Below, in pieces: positions 9,408 through 17,120 of a DNA stretch of 44,074 nucleotides. The notes under the pieces are model-generated. The model made no database searches. It was not told the origin of the DNA and saw only the letters and a program-made list of their open reading frames with translations. The stretch is from the NCBI GenBank assembly GCA_913045625.1, contig CAJWPE010000006.1, positions 1-44,074 of the forward strand. The letters run 5' to 3'. Numbering within the stretch: position 1 is the stretch's first letter; the number at the start of each line of letters is the position of its first letter. The position numbers and the translations under genes are program-made. Origin of the DNA: an uncultured Chloroflexota bacterium. Its GTDB lineage: Bacteria > Chloroflexota > Dehalococcoidia > Lucifugimonadales > UBA826.

Positions 9408-10273
9408 TAACGGATACGCTGAAAACTAATAGGATATCTATTTACTACAAAAGAGATGGTAACTCATCTAAAAATCCTTATTTGTTAATACACGGATTAG
9501 CTTCCAATCACAGAATTTGGGATCTAATTTTTCCATTTTTATCTCAAGATAGAGATGTAATAGCTATAGATGTTCGTGGACATGGTGAATCTGAAAAAAC
9601 TCAAGACGGGTACGACTTTGAAAGCATATCTTTAGATCTATCTAGTTTCCTTAATAAACTTGGCATTAATACACCAATATTAGTAGGGCATTCATGGGGA
9701 GGAAGTATTGCTTTGCATTATGCTGCAACAAATCCTAAATTGGTCAGTGGTTTAATATTTATAGATGGTGGCCTAATCGATATATCAAGTATTCAAAATA
9801 ATTCCTTAGAAAAAGCGTTAGTTGATATGGCTCCCCCTATATTTAATGGTGTCACTAAAGAACAATTATTAGAAATGTTTGGAAACAGATCCTGGAATGA
9901 TAGAGATTCAGTTTCATTAAAAGCAAACTTAAACGAAATAGGTATTTCTAAATTTAATACTAATACTGATGGTACTGTAATGGCTAAATTTTCAAGAGAC
10001 AGCCATTTAAATGTCATTAGGGAACTATGGACACATAATCCAAGAGAATTTTTAACGCAAATTCAATGCCCTACTCTTAATCTGCCTGCGCGAATGGACC
10101 AAAACATAAATGATAGATTTCAAAGAAGAAATGAATTAATTGAATTTGCTGAATCAAACATCGACTCATTCACAACTATTTGGCTAGAAAACAGTATTCA
10201 TGATGTTCCACTTCAACGTCCAATATTAGTCGCCGATCATATTCTTAATTGGACAAAAAATAATAAACTTTAA
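9404..10273 (+). CDS. Alpha/beta hydrolase
   Basis: Cytosolic alpha/beta-hydrolase-fold enzyme of about 289 residues. It shows the oxyanion-hole segment LLIHGLASNHRIWD, the IDVRGHGESEK turn, the nucleophile elbow GHSWGG with Ser97, and a late histidine in NSIHDVPLQRP. The substrate is unknown; relatives include esterases, haloperoxidase-like and lactonase enzymes. I place the start at a TTG overlapping the previous stop by four bases, with AGGA eight bases upstream. A further in-frame TTG at 9374 would add ten residues but lies inside the upstream gene without a ribosome site. Confidence 0.9.
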   Translation: MITDTLKTNRISIYYKRDGNSSKNPYLLIHGLASNHRIWDLIFPFLSQDRDVIAIDVRGHGESEKTQDGYDFESISLDLSSFLNKLGINTPILVGHSWGGSIALHYAATNPKLVSGLIFIDGGLIDISSIQNNSLEKALVDMAPPIFNGVTKEQLLEMFGNRSWNDRDSVSLKANLNEIGISKFNTNTDGTVMAKFSRDSHLNVIRELWTHNPREFLTQIQCPTLNLPARMDQNINDRFQRRNELIEFAESNIDSFTTIWLENSIHDVPLQRPILVADHILNWTKNNKL

Positions 10274-10284
10274 TTGAGAATTAA

Positions 10285-10533
10285 TTAATCTTCTGTATCA
10301 GATAAAAAATAATACGGAACATTCCAAACTCCTAACCAACCCATATCAATCAATGCTTTATTGGCGTATTTTTTAGTCACAACTCCTCTGCTCCCCAAAA
10401 CAGGACCACCAGAAATATTGCCACAATAAACCACTTCCTGACCGTGGATTACATTAGATGCAGTCATAAATTTTTTCTTTGAATACAAATTCCTATTAAT
10501 AGGAAATTCCATTTGTATATTAGTATTTAACAT
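10285..10533 (-). CDS. Conserved-looking 82-residue protein
   Basis: Small protein on the minus strand that I do not recognise. It has a strong GGGAG ribosome binding site before its ATG. Its second half (GGPVLGSRGVVTKKYANKALIDMGWLGVWNVPYYFL) reads like a small beta-barrel with glycine turns and a hydrophobic W-x-G-x-W-N-V-P end, similar in style to SH3/KOW-like folds. There is one cysteine and no membrane segment. It diverges from the SDR gene across a region with a palindrome, and ends 11 bases from the convergent hydrolase gene. Confidence 0.72.
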   Translation of the reverse strand: MLNTNIQMEFPINRNLYSKKKFMTASNVIHGQEVVYCGNISGGPVLGSRGVVTKKYANKALIDMGWLGVWNVPYYFLSDTED

Positions 10534-10566
10534 TTATTCTCCCAATACCATTTAGAACATTTTAGA

Positions 10567-10584
10567 ACAGAACAAGTGTTCTGT
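10567..10584. promoter_or_regulatory. Candidate operator, 8-bp palindrome
   Basis: ACAGAACA and TGTTCTGT form a perfect 8-bp inverted repeat separated by two bases, midway between the divergent 82-residue gene and the SDR gene. Immediately beside it the ten-base unit TTTAGAACA(T/G) is repeated in tandem (10551-10560 and 10561-10570), and a further CTGTTC half-site lies at 10615-10620. This looks like a repressor-binding cluster; the regulator is unknown. Confidence 0.45.
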
Positions 10585-10605
10585 CAACAATTTAGATGTA
10601 AATAT

Positions 10606-10614
10606 TGCTACAAT
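10606..10614 (+). promoter_or_regulatory. Extended -10 promoter element for SDR gene
   Basis: TGCTACAAT matches an extended -10 box (TGnTAnnnT). It sits about 27 bases before the SDR start codon and just downstream of the candidate operator. No good -35 box is seen, as expected for an extended -10 promoter. Confidence 0.4.
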
Positions 10615-10640
10615 CTGTTCAGCAATATACTGAGGGGAAA

Positions 10641-11396
10641 ATGACAGACAGATTAAAGGGAAAAGTTGCTTTAATTACAGGTGCTTCTAACGGAATAGGA
10701 GCAGGGACATCTGAACTTTTTGCAAAAGAAGGATGTTCAATTATTTTGGCAGACAAAAATTTTGATGAAGCAAAACACTTATGCAATGAAATATCTAAAT
10801 TTAACCCAAATTGCATAGCATTAAAATTAGATGTCACATCAGAAAATAATTGGATAGAAGTCATCCAAAAATCAGTCAATATATTTAGTGGACTTAATAT
10901 TTTAGTTAATAATGCAGGAATTTACAGCAGAAAGTTGATAGAACAAACAGAATTAAATGAATTTGAAGAAATAATTAAAGTTAACCTTAACGGAACATTT
11001 TTAGGCACAAAACACGTGATACCTGAAATGAGAAAAATGGGAAACGGATCTATTATCAACATGTCTTCCACTGCAGGAATAGTAGGAAATATTGGAAGTG
11101 GGGCGTATGGCGCATCAAAAGGAGGCATAAAAATATTTACAAAATATGCTGCCTTGCAACATGCTCATGAAAATATCAGAGTAAACTCTGTTCACCCTGG
11201 ACCTATAAACACTGAAATGATTTCTGAAAATTTATCAACACCTTCAAACACAAATAAAATTATGTCAAAAATACCCTTAAAACGGATTGGCACTGTCAAT
11301 GACGTAGCTATGGGAGTATTATTTCTTGCATCTGATGAATCATCTTATATAACTGGATCAGAACTAGTAATAGACGGTGGCTTAACATCAATATAA
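10641..11396 (+). CDS. Short-chain dehydrogenase/reductase
   Basis: Classical SDR of 251 residues, an NAD(P)-dependent cytosolic oxidoreductase. It has the cofactor motif TGASNGIG (13-20), an aspartate near 38 (LADKN) favouring NAD over NADP, NNAG (90-93), the catalytic Ser in SSTAG (about 143), and Y-x3-K at Tyr156/Lys160. It ends with the typical SSYITGSELVIDGG segment. The start is the ATG with GAGGGG seven bases upstream; longer frames to a TTG at 10605 overlap the promoter and are rejected. Similar to 3-oxoacyl-ACP reductase / glucose dehydrogenase relatives; the substrate cannot be assigned. Confidence 0.92.
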   Translation: MTDRLKGKVALITGASNGIGAGTSELFAKEGCSIILADKNFDEAKHLCNEISKFNPNCIALKLDVTSENNWIEVIQKSVNIFSGLNILVNNAGIYSRKLIEQTELNEFEEIIKVNLNGTFLGTKHVIPEMRKMGNGSIINMSSTAGIVGNIGSGAYGASKGGIKIFTKYAALQHAHENIRVNSVHPGPINTEMISENLSTPSNTNKIMSKIPLKRIGTVNDVAMGVLFLASDESSYITGSELVIDGGLTSI

Positions 11397-11409
11397 CGAG
11401 AGAGGTTGT

Positions 11410-12786
11410 TTGACGAACTCAGATTTTAATACAATAGTTTTAGCTGCTGGTAATGGGACTCGCATGAACTCATCGATTCCGAAACCATTACATGAAATCT
11501 GCGGAGCCTCGATGTTATACCATATACTTAATTCAACATCAGAAGCAGGCTCCAAAAAAAATTATGTGATAGTACCTGAAAACCATCAAGAATTCTCAAA
11601 TCACATAACCACAAACTCGATTTTAGTCACTCAAACAAAAGCAAAAGGTACAGGAGATGCTGTATTACAAGCAGAAAAACATATTAAAGAAAATTTACCA
11701 TTAGTCGTAATCAATGGAGATACTCCTTTGATAGAAGCGGAAACATTAAAAAATTTGATTCAAACCCATAAAACATCTCACGCAACAATCACAGTCACCA
11801 CTTTTAACAGTACCCAACCTGAAAAGTTCGGCAGAATCATAAGAGATGCAAATGGAAAAATTCTCAAAATTGTTGAAGAAGTAAATCTGAAAAAACATGA
11901 AAAATCTATTAATGAAATTAATTGCGGAATATATTGCTTTGATTTAAATTGGATTTGGAATTCTTTAAAAAATGTTAGAACTTCATCAACAAATGAATTG
12001 TTTCTAACAGACTTAATTGAAATGGCTCATAGTCAAGGCAAAAAAATTGAAAGCCTTAACCCACAAAAAGAATATGAAATTACGGGCGTAAACACTTTAA
12101 TAGATTTATCCAATGCAGAAAAACACCTAAGGCAAAAAATTAACTACTCTCTCATGAGTAATGGGGTAAAAATTACCGATCCTAGCTCTACGTATATAGA
12201 CATCAATGTAAATATAGGACAAGACACAATAATAAAACCAAATTCACATATATACGGCAACTCCTCAATAGGAGAAAATTGCATAATAGGGCCAACAACA
12301 CAAATTTACGGCTCAAAAATTGGAAATAATACAAGTATCAACTCTTCTCTCATTAAAGATTCAACTATAAGTAATTATGTTGAAATAGGTCCTTCAAGTC
12401 ACATCAGAGATAATTCAATTATTAACGACCATGCAAAAATAGGGACAAATGCCGAAATCAAAAATACCATAATAGGGGCAGGAACAAAATCTGGCCATTT
12501 CAGCTATTTAGGTGATGCAAAAATAGGCCAAAATGTAAATATAGGGGCAGGAACTATTACTTGTAATTATGACGGGGAAAACAAACATGAAACAATTATA
12601 GGGGATGATTCATTTATCGGATCTGATTCATTATTAATAGCTCCCATTAATATCGGTAAAAAAGTAATTACAGGTGCAGGATCTGTAGTTAACAAAAATA
12701 TACCAGACAACTCAAAGGCAATAGGGTTTCCGGTAAAAGTACTAAAATCAGACTTTAAAAATGGGAGTGAATTTGGAAATAGTTAA
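11410..12786 (+). CDS. glmU: Bifunctional UDP-GlcNAc pyrophosphorylase / GlcN-1-P acetyltransferase
   Basis: 458 residues, almost the E. coli length (456), making UDP-N-acetylglucosamine for cell-envelope precursors. The N-terminal uridyltransferase domain opens with LAAGNGTRMNSSIPKPL (the LAAGxGTRMxSxxPKxL signature), and NGDTPLI and NCGIY follow. From about residue 250 a left-handed beta-helix of hexapeptide repeats forms the acetyltransferase domain. It includes KSGHFSYLGDAKIG with the catalytic histidine and NIGAGTITCNYDG. The start is TTG with GAGAGG upstream. It lies 13 bases after the SDR gene. Confidence 0.96.
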   Translation: MTNSDFNTIVLAAGNGTRMNSSIPKPLHEICGASMLYHILNSTSEAGSKKNYVIVPENHQEFSNHITTNSILVTQTKAKGTGDAVLQAEKHIKENLPLVVINGDTPLIEAETLKNLIQTHKTSHATITVTTFNSTQPEKFGRIIRDANGKILKIVEEVNLKKHEKSINEINCGIYCFDLNWIWNSLKNVRTSSTNELFLTDLIEMAHSQGKKIESLNPQKEYEITGVNTLIDLSNAEKHLRQKINYSLMSNGVKITDPSSTYIDINVNIGQDTIIKPNSHIYGNSSIGENCIIGPTTQIYGSKIGNNTSINSSLIKDSTISNYVEIGPSSHIRDNSIINDHAKIGTNAEIKNTIIGAGTKSGHFSYLGDAKIGQNVNIGAGTITCNYDGENKHETIIGDDSFIGSDSLLIAPINIGKKVITGAGSVVNKNIPDNSKAIGFPVKVLKSDFKNGSEFGNS

Positions 12787-14002
12787 TATTGTGTGGGGAT
12801 TAATATCATTCACAATCTATATAATATTGCGCCTGTTACAACTGGAATTAAGCAAAGTAAATATAGAATTTTTATATCAATGGAAAAACCAAAACCTCGA
12901 AAAAGAAGAAGTTATTGAACAAATTTTCAAAAAACAGGAATTATTTAAAAACGCCATTTCAGTTTTCTCAATAATATTCCTAATAATATGTATTACGGAA
13001 CTTCAATATATTTTTTTGATCAACTCAGAATACAACCTCCCTAATACAATTTATTTAATATTATTTACTATATTGGCTTTGGGAATAACTCAATTGATTT
13101 TGGTGTACTTAACACATAAGTTAGGGATGAAATCAATTTTAAAAACTCAATACCTAATAAGAACTATTGGACTTATATACCTCCCAATTGATCGTATATC
13201 TTCCAAAATGCAACCTAAAAATGAGAATAAAACAGATGAACCAAATTCAAATCCTGAATCATTAAGTATTCAATTAGATGATCAAGGAGAGTTACTAGAA
13301 GAACATGAAGTAAGAATGATCAAGGGGGTATTTGAATTAGACAAAAAAGTAGTTCGAGAAATCATGATACCTAGAGTAGACATGACTTCAGCAGAAATTA
13401 ATACTCCAATTTCTGAAATTGCTGACAATATGCTTAATACAGGCCACAGTAAAATTCCTGTATATTCGGACGAACTAGACAAAATCAAAGGCATAATTCA
13501 TTCTATGGATATTTTGCAATCAATTTCTGATATGCAAAACCTGAACAGTGAAATACTAAAAAATAAAATCCGGCCTGTAATATTTGTCCCTGAGTCTAAA
13601 ACTCTTGAGGATTTATTAACTGAATTCCAAGAAAAAAGAATGCAAATGGCCATAGTTGTAGACGAATACGGTGGAGTGTCCGGTTTAGTTACAGTAGAAG
13701 ATGTAGTAGAAGAAATAGTCGGAGAATTACATGATGAATTTGATACTGGAGATGCAGAAGTGACACAGATCACCACAAATGAATTTAGAGTAGACGCAAG
13801 AATTCCAACCGATGAATTATCGGAACAATTAGGAATTGATTTCACTGGAATTGGATATGACACAATTGGAGGATTTGTTCTTAATGAATTAGGTAAAATC
13901 CCTAGCCCTGGAGATTCATTCACTTATAACGAAACAAGAATTGAAGTATTATCTACTATAGGTAGAAGATTAAAACATATTAAAGTTCACTTACAAAAAT
14001 AA
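12773..14002 (+). CDS. CorC/HlyC-type membrane CBS-domain protein
   Basis: Roughly 409 residues. The N-terminal 150 residues hold about three to four hydrophobic helices (DUF21/CNNM-like). They are followed by an acidic linker, a paired CBS domain from about 190 to 310 (REIMIPRVDM, HSKIPVYSD, MQMAIVVDEYGGVSGLVTVEDVVEEIVGEL), and a C-terminal CorC_HlyC transporter-associated domain (GFVLNELGKIPSPGDSF). The family is linked to Mg2+/Co2+ export and adenylate sensing. I favour a TTG start because GGGAG lies just upstream of it; an ATG at 12761 adds four residues without a ribosome site. Both starts lie inside the glmU end, so translation is coupled. Confidence 0.9.
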   Translation: MEIVNIVWGLISFTIYIILRLLQLELSKVNIEFLYQWKNQNLEKEEVIEQIFKKQELFKNAISVFSIIFLIICITELQYIFLINSEYNLPNTIYLILFTILALGITQLILVYLTHKLGMKSILKTQYLIRTIGLIYLPIDRISSKMQPKNENKTDEPNSNPESLSIQLDDQGELLEEHEVRMIKGVFELDKKVVREIMIPRVDMTSAEINTPISEIADNMLNTGHSKIPVYSDELDKIKGIIHSMDILQSISDMQNLNSEILKNKIRPVIFVPESKTLEDLLTEFQEKRMQMAIVVDEYGGVSGLVTVEDVVEEIVGELHDEFDTGDAEVTQITTNEFRVDARIPTDELSEQLGIDFTGIGYDTIGGFVLNELGKIPSPGDSFTYNETRIEVLSTIGRRLKHIKVHLQK

Positions 14003-14025
14003 TTATTTATAAAACAGGAATTGAA

Positions 14026-14295
14026 ATGGAAATATATTGGGAATTCACAAAAAAAGGTCAAAAATTAAATTTAAAAAATGAGGAACAACTTGAAATGATT
14101 GGGGGAGTTAGAGAAACCAAATCAGGTTATGACGCATTTGCAAAAACATTCAGTATGACACCGGAGAGAGCACAGAAAGGACTCGCTTCCATGGATATAG
14201 CAAAAGAATTCGTAGAATCATTCAGGCCTTGGGAACTGTATACAGGACCAATTGATATAAAAGTAGATGATGAAGTAAGAAATCCTATTAATTAA
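14026..14295 (+). CDS. Unrecognised 89-residue protein
   Basis: Small soluble acidic/basic protein with an AGGA ribosome site before its ATG, 23 bases after the CBS-protein gene. The sequence (for example KSGYDAFAKTFSMTPERAQKGLASMDIAKEFVESFRPWELY) is helix-rich and looks like a genuine conserved protein, but matches no family I know. It has no cysteines, membrane segment or signal peptide. A strong hairpin terminator follows, so it is the last gene of the SDR-glmU transcript. Confidence 0.65.
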   Translation: MEIYWEFTKKGQKLNLKNEEQLEMIGGVRETKSGYDAFAKTFSMTPERAQKGLASMDIAKEFVESFRPWELYTGPIDIKVDDEVRNPIN

Positions 14296-14325
14296 CTAAA
14301 AGAATAAATAAAAAGAACAAATAAA

Positions 14326-14360
14326 AAGAAGACCTGCTTTTGCAGGTCTTCTTAGTTTTT
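14326..14360. terminator. Bidirectional rho-independent terminator
   Basis: A perfect 12-bp stem (AAGAAGACCTGC / GCAGGTCTTCTT) closes a TTTT loop and is followed by AGTTTTT on the plus strand. On the minus strand the stem is followed by a TTTTTATTTG tract. It sits between the convergent 89-residue gene and the collagen-like lipoprotein gene and can serve both. Confidence 0.93.
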
Positions 14361-14379
14361 CAATACTAAATAGTTACTA

Positions 14380-14904
14380 TTATTTAGATCCTACTAATAG
14401 TGGGGCAGTTGCATGTGTTCCAGCATCACCAATTGCGTGAAGAGTATAAATACCATCATCAAGTGAGTATCCAACAGCAACATGGAAAGCACCGTGAGCA
14501 TTAGCCTCAGCTCCACCTAGCACAGTATCTGATCCATTTACAGTCGCAACTATACTAACCATTTCGCCAGCATCAAATCCTGCTCCATAGACATCACCAG
14601 CTTTTCCTGATGCAACAGCATTTGCTGCCAAACTGGATGCACTATTAACAACACTTTCACCAGCAGGACCTTGCAATCCTGGTTGACCTGGTTGACCCGG
14701 TAATCCTGACTCACCTGGTAATCCTGGTAGTCCTGGTTCACCCTGAGGACCTTGTAATCCTGGTGCACCCGGCTCACCTGGTAGCCCTGGTAATCCTGGT
14801 TCACCGGCAGGACCTGCAGATCCAGCACAAGCTATCATTCCAAACATAGCTACTGAGAAAACCATCACAGTTGAAATATTTCTTAAGTTTACTAACTTTT
14901 TCAA
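14380..14904 (-). CDS. Collagen-like lipoprotein, short form
   Basis: 174-residue exported protein. A signal peptide ends at a lipobox-like GMIAC, with Cys26 the likely lipidated residue, so the protein should be anchored to the outside of the membrane. Residues 28-84 are an uninterrupted run of about 19 Gly-X-Y triplets rich in GLP, GEP and GQP, expected to form a collagen-like triple-helical stalk. The C-terminal domain (about 95-174) carries [16 protein letters not shown] and [24 protein letters not shown], homologous to the last module of the neighbouring longer protein. The TTG start has GGGGG upstream and a good promoter lies 83-111 bases ahead. The function is unknown; a surface filament or adhesion head is a reasonable guess. 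Confidence 0.88.
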   Translation of the reverse strand: MKKLVNLRNISTVMVFSVAMFGMIACAGSAGPAGEPGLPGLPGEPGAPGLQGPQGEPGLPGLPGESGLPGQPGQPGLQGPAGESVVNSASSLAANAVASGKAGDVYGAGFDAGEMVSIVATVNGSDTVLGGAEANAHGAFHVAVGYSLDDGIYTLHAIGDAGTHATAPLLVGSK

Positions 14905-14986
14905 TTTATCCCCCTCTATATAGAAGACTTGATTTATCTAAACATACAAGCACAGACACAGCGCATGTGCAAATTAGTTCATGGTA

Positions 14987-15015
14987 ATCATATTGACCCT
15001 TAGTTAAGTAGTCAA
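14987..15015 (-). promoter_or_regulatory. Sigma-70-type promoter for collagen-like lipoprotein gene
   Basis: On the minus strand TTGACT (15015-15010) and TATGAT (14992-14987) are spaced by 17 bases, a close match to consensus. The implied leader of about 75 bases contains a small GCACA/TGTGC stem. Confidence 0.6.
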
Positions 15016-15077
15016 CATATAAATCTAGTAAATAGTCATTATTTGAACCCCATTTACCTCACATTCGGTTAATAACT

Positions 15078-15097
15078 TTAAATAATCTTAAATAATC
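15078..15097. repeat. Ten-base tandem duplication
   Basis: TTAAATAATC occurs twice head to tail just downstream of the long collagen-like lipoprotein gene. No function is evident; it probably arose by replication slippage in A+T-rich spacer DNA. Confidence 0.6.
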
Positions 15098-15112
15098 GAT
15101 TAATCAAATCAA

Positions 15113-16156
15113 TTATTTTGAAGCTACTAAAAGAGGTGCTGTAGCAAATGATCCTAAATTTCCTTCTGCTTTTATTGTATATAAGCCCTCTTTTAAATCA
15201 ATTTTCACTGAACTCAAAAATGCCCCCGACGAATTGGTTTCATTTCCAGCAACGATTCTGTCAGCACCATCTTCAGCTTCTAAAATTACCACAGAAACTA
15301 TTTCTCCAATTAAAAACCCAGATCCGTATATATCAGAAATTTCTCCGGGAGGCACAGAGGTTGCTACTATAGTTGCTCCTTTAGGAGTATCCATTTGCTC
15401 AAATTTCTCAACTAAAAAAGATGAAGTGGCTAATGTCCCTTCCAAGCCAACTGCTCTAATTAGATAATGACCTTCTGAAAGTTTAGGATCAATCTGAAAT
15501 TCAAACAACCCTGATGAATTAACAATAACTTCTATCAGTTTGATTTCATCAATATCATCATTATCAACATATAACACTACAGACTCTTTTGATTTAAACC
15601 CAGATCCAAGAACATGTATTGTAGATTCAAAAATATTTGACTCTACAAAAATACTAGAACCTAAATTTGAATTAAAAAGTGATTTTGTATTATTTAAAAT
15701 TTGTAAAGGGAAACTTGCTTTTGTTCCTAAAGAACCAGTTGCTATCATAGAAACCATTCCGTTAACTGTGGACATCAATAACGTATCATCTGAAATTAAT
15801 TGAATATTATGTACAAATGCTCCAGAATCCAAAACACGTACTTGGGAAGTTCCAACAGGAATCAAATCTGAATTCTGAAGCTTCAGACTAAATGAGACAG
15901 CCTCACCAGGAATAAAACCTGACCCGAATAAAACTAATGGCTCATTAATTTTTGCAGACAATTTGTTTACCATAAATGTAGATTGTGGAGAAACAGCATC
16001 TTTTCCTGAAGGACCTTGAGGTCCTTGTAATCCTGGAGCTCCAGATGGCCCTGGATTACCGGGAATACCCTGAATTATTTGTTGATCATCAGCTGAACAA
16101 GCCAACATCAAAACACTTAATAAAAAAGTTAATGAAAATAATAAGTAAATCTTCAT
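15113..16156 (-). CDS. Collagen-like lipoprotein with three YGSGF modules
   Basis: 347-residue exported protein. A hydrophobic signal ends at MLAC with Cys20 as the probable lipid anchor. A short collagen-like stretch of eight Gly-X-Y triplets spans residues 30-53. The rest is three related beta-rich modules of about 90 residues, each opening with a variant of (L/I)xGSGFxxxExV (VLFGSGFIPGEAVSF, VLGSGFKSKESVVL, IYGSGFLIGEIVSV) and closing with a GxY-x-I-x-AxGxxGxxA pattern. The third module is clearly paralogous to the C-terminal domain of the adjacent 174-residue protein. The module resembles IPT/TIG-type or bacterial Ig-like domains. No enzymatic motif is seen; a surface structural or binding role is inferred. 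Confidence 0.86.
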   Translation of the reverse strand: MKIYLLFSLTFLLSVLMLACSADDQQIIQGIPGNPGPSGAPGLQGPQGPSGKDAVSPQSTFMVNKLSAKINEPLVLFGSGFIPGEAVSFSLKLQNSDLIPVGTSQVRVLDSGAFVHNIQLISDDTLLMSTVNGMVSMIATGSLGTKASFPLQILNNTKSLFNSNLGSSIFVESNIFESTIHVLGSGFKSKESVVLYVDNDDIDEIKLIEVIVNSSGLFEFQIDPKLSEGHYLIRAVGLEGTLATSSFLVEKFEQMDTPKGATIVATSVPPGEISDIYGSGFLIGEIVSVVILEAEDGADRIVAGNETNSSGAFLSSVKIDLKEGLYTIKAEGNLGSFATAPLLVASK

Positions 16157-16196
16157 TTTTTATCACTTCTCCGTCACAAATTCATCTTGAATTACG

Positions 16197-16225
16197 AGTG
16201 TAGTCGAAAGAATGAATGCTTACAA
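16197..16225 (-). promoter_or_regulatory. Candidate promoter for long collagen-like lipoprotein gene
   Basis: On the minus strand TTGTAA (16225-16220) and TACACT (16202-16197) have a 17-base spacer. The leader would be about 35 bases and contains GGAG ahead of the start. Moderate match only. Confidence 0.4.
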
Positions 16226-16253
16226 TGAAAATCAATACTACTCATTTATGAAT

Positions 16254-17120
16254 TTAAGTATTAATCAACGATTTCAAATTAGGAAGACCTAACTCATCAC
16301 ATATCTGAATAAAATCTTGTGTTTTAATACCTTCCCAGGATAAATCTGCTATTTCTTCATCTATCACTACGTCAGTTTTAATAGTTGCCAATTGTTTATA
16401 CAAATAAGCCATCTGTCTATTTTCTTCTAAATTTCTACTCAAAGTTTCTGCACCACGAACTTTCACATCCCACAAAACATAATTATTTGGAATATTTTCG
16501 ATTGTCAAATATCTAGATAGTAAAGCTGAAGCTGATTTTGATCCCCATTTTGGAATACCCGGAATGCCGTCAGCGGAATCGCCCATCAAACCTAAATAAT
16601 CAGGAATAGAAGTAGGCAATACTCCGAATTTGTTTTCGACTTCTATTTCATTAAAAACTTTTCTATTTTTTCGATCTAAGCATACAATCACATCCCCTGA
16701 AACTATTTGACAAAGATCTTTGTCAACAGAGCAAATAACTACTTGATCAACCTCATCGTGTTGTGAAAACTTAATTGCTGCAGAACCCAATGCGTCATCT
16801 GCCTCATAATCTAATGAGGGCCATACTTTAATTCCAAGAGCTTCAACTACTCTCTCTGCTAATGGAAATTGCATTAATAATTCTTCAGGTGTATCAGACC
16901 CGTCTTTGTATTTTGCAAAAATTTCATTTCTAAATGATTTGATAGAGCTATCAAATGCTACAGCTATGTGAGTAATATTTTCATCATTAATTAGAGCCAT
17001 TAAAGAAATTATTAAACCTCTAATTGCGGAAACGTGCATTCCATCTGGCGCCAATCTTATTGGTTGAGAGAAATGTGCTCTGAATAATTCATAAGTGCCA
17101 TCAACTATATGTAATTTCAT
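16254..17120 (-). CDS. Stand-alone 5'-3' exonuclease (Pol I N-domain type)
   Basis: 288-residue FEN/PIN-like nuclease equivalent to the N-terminal domain of DNA polymerase I, without polymerase domains. Acidic metal-binding motifs are in order: HIVDGTYELFRA, VAFDSSIKSFRNEIFAKYK, DYEADDALGSAA, CSVDKDLCQIV, and DYLGLMGDSADGIPGIPKWGSKSA with the helix-hairpin-helix turn. It likely removes flaps or RNA primers during replication and repair. It ends a minus-strand transcript: its ATG overlaps the upstream permease stop (TAATG). Whether a full-length PolA also exists cannot be judged here. Confidence 0.9.
   Translation of the reverse strand: MKLHIVDGTYELFRAHFSQPIRLAPDGMHVSAIRGLIISLMALINDENITHIAVAFDSSIKSFRNEIFAKYKDGSDTPEELLMQFPLAERVVEALGIKVWPSLDYEADDALGSAAIKFSQHDEVDQVVICSVDKDLCQIVSGDVIVCLDRKNRKVFNEIEVENKFGVLPTSIPDYLGLMGDSADGIPGIPKWGSKSASALLSRYLTIENIPNNYVLWDVKVRGAETLSRNLEENRQMAYLYKQLATIKTDVVIDEEIADLSWEGIKTQDFIQICDELGLPNLKSLINT

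Noticed and set aside
13498-13923. 141-codon minus-strand frame, and similar antisense frames at 31129-31551, 32580-32963, 35720-36112 and 6211-6528
   Set aside because: All are shadows of well-identified plus-strand genes and lack ribosome sites or family motifs.
14650-14825. Regular repeats suggesting a CRISPR-like array
   Set aside because: Units have no unique spacers, keep a three-base period and encode Gly-X-Y triplets.
14550-14828. 92-codon frame inside the collagen-like gene
   Set aside because: It is the repeat region read in a different frame (NQDYQGYQV-type repeats); the Gly-X-Y frame has the signal peptide and ribosome site.
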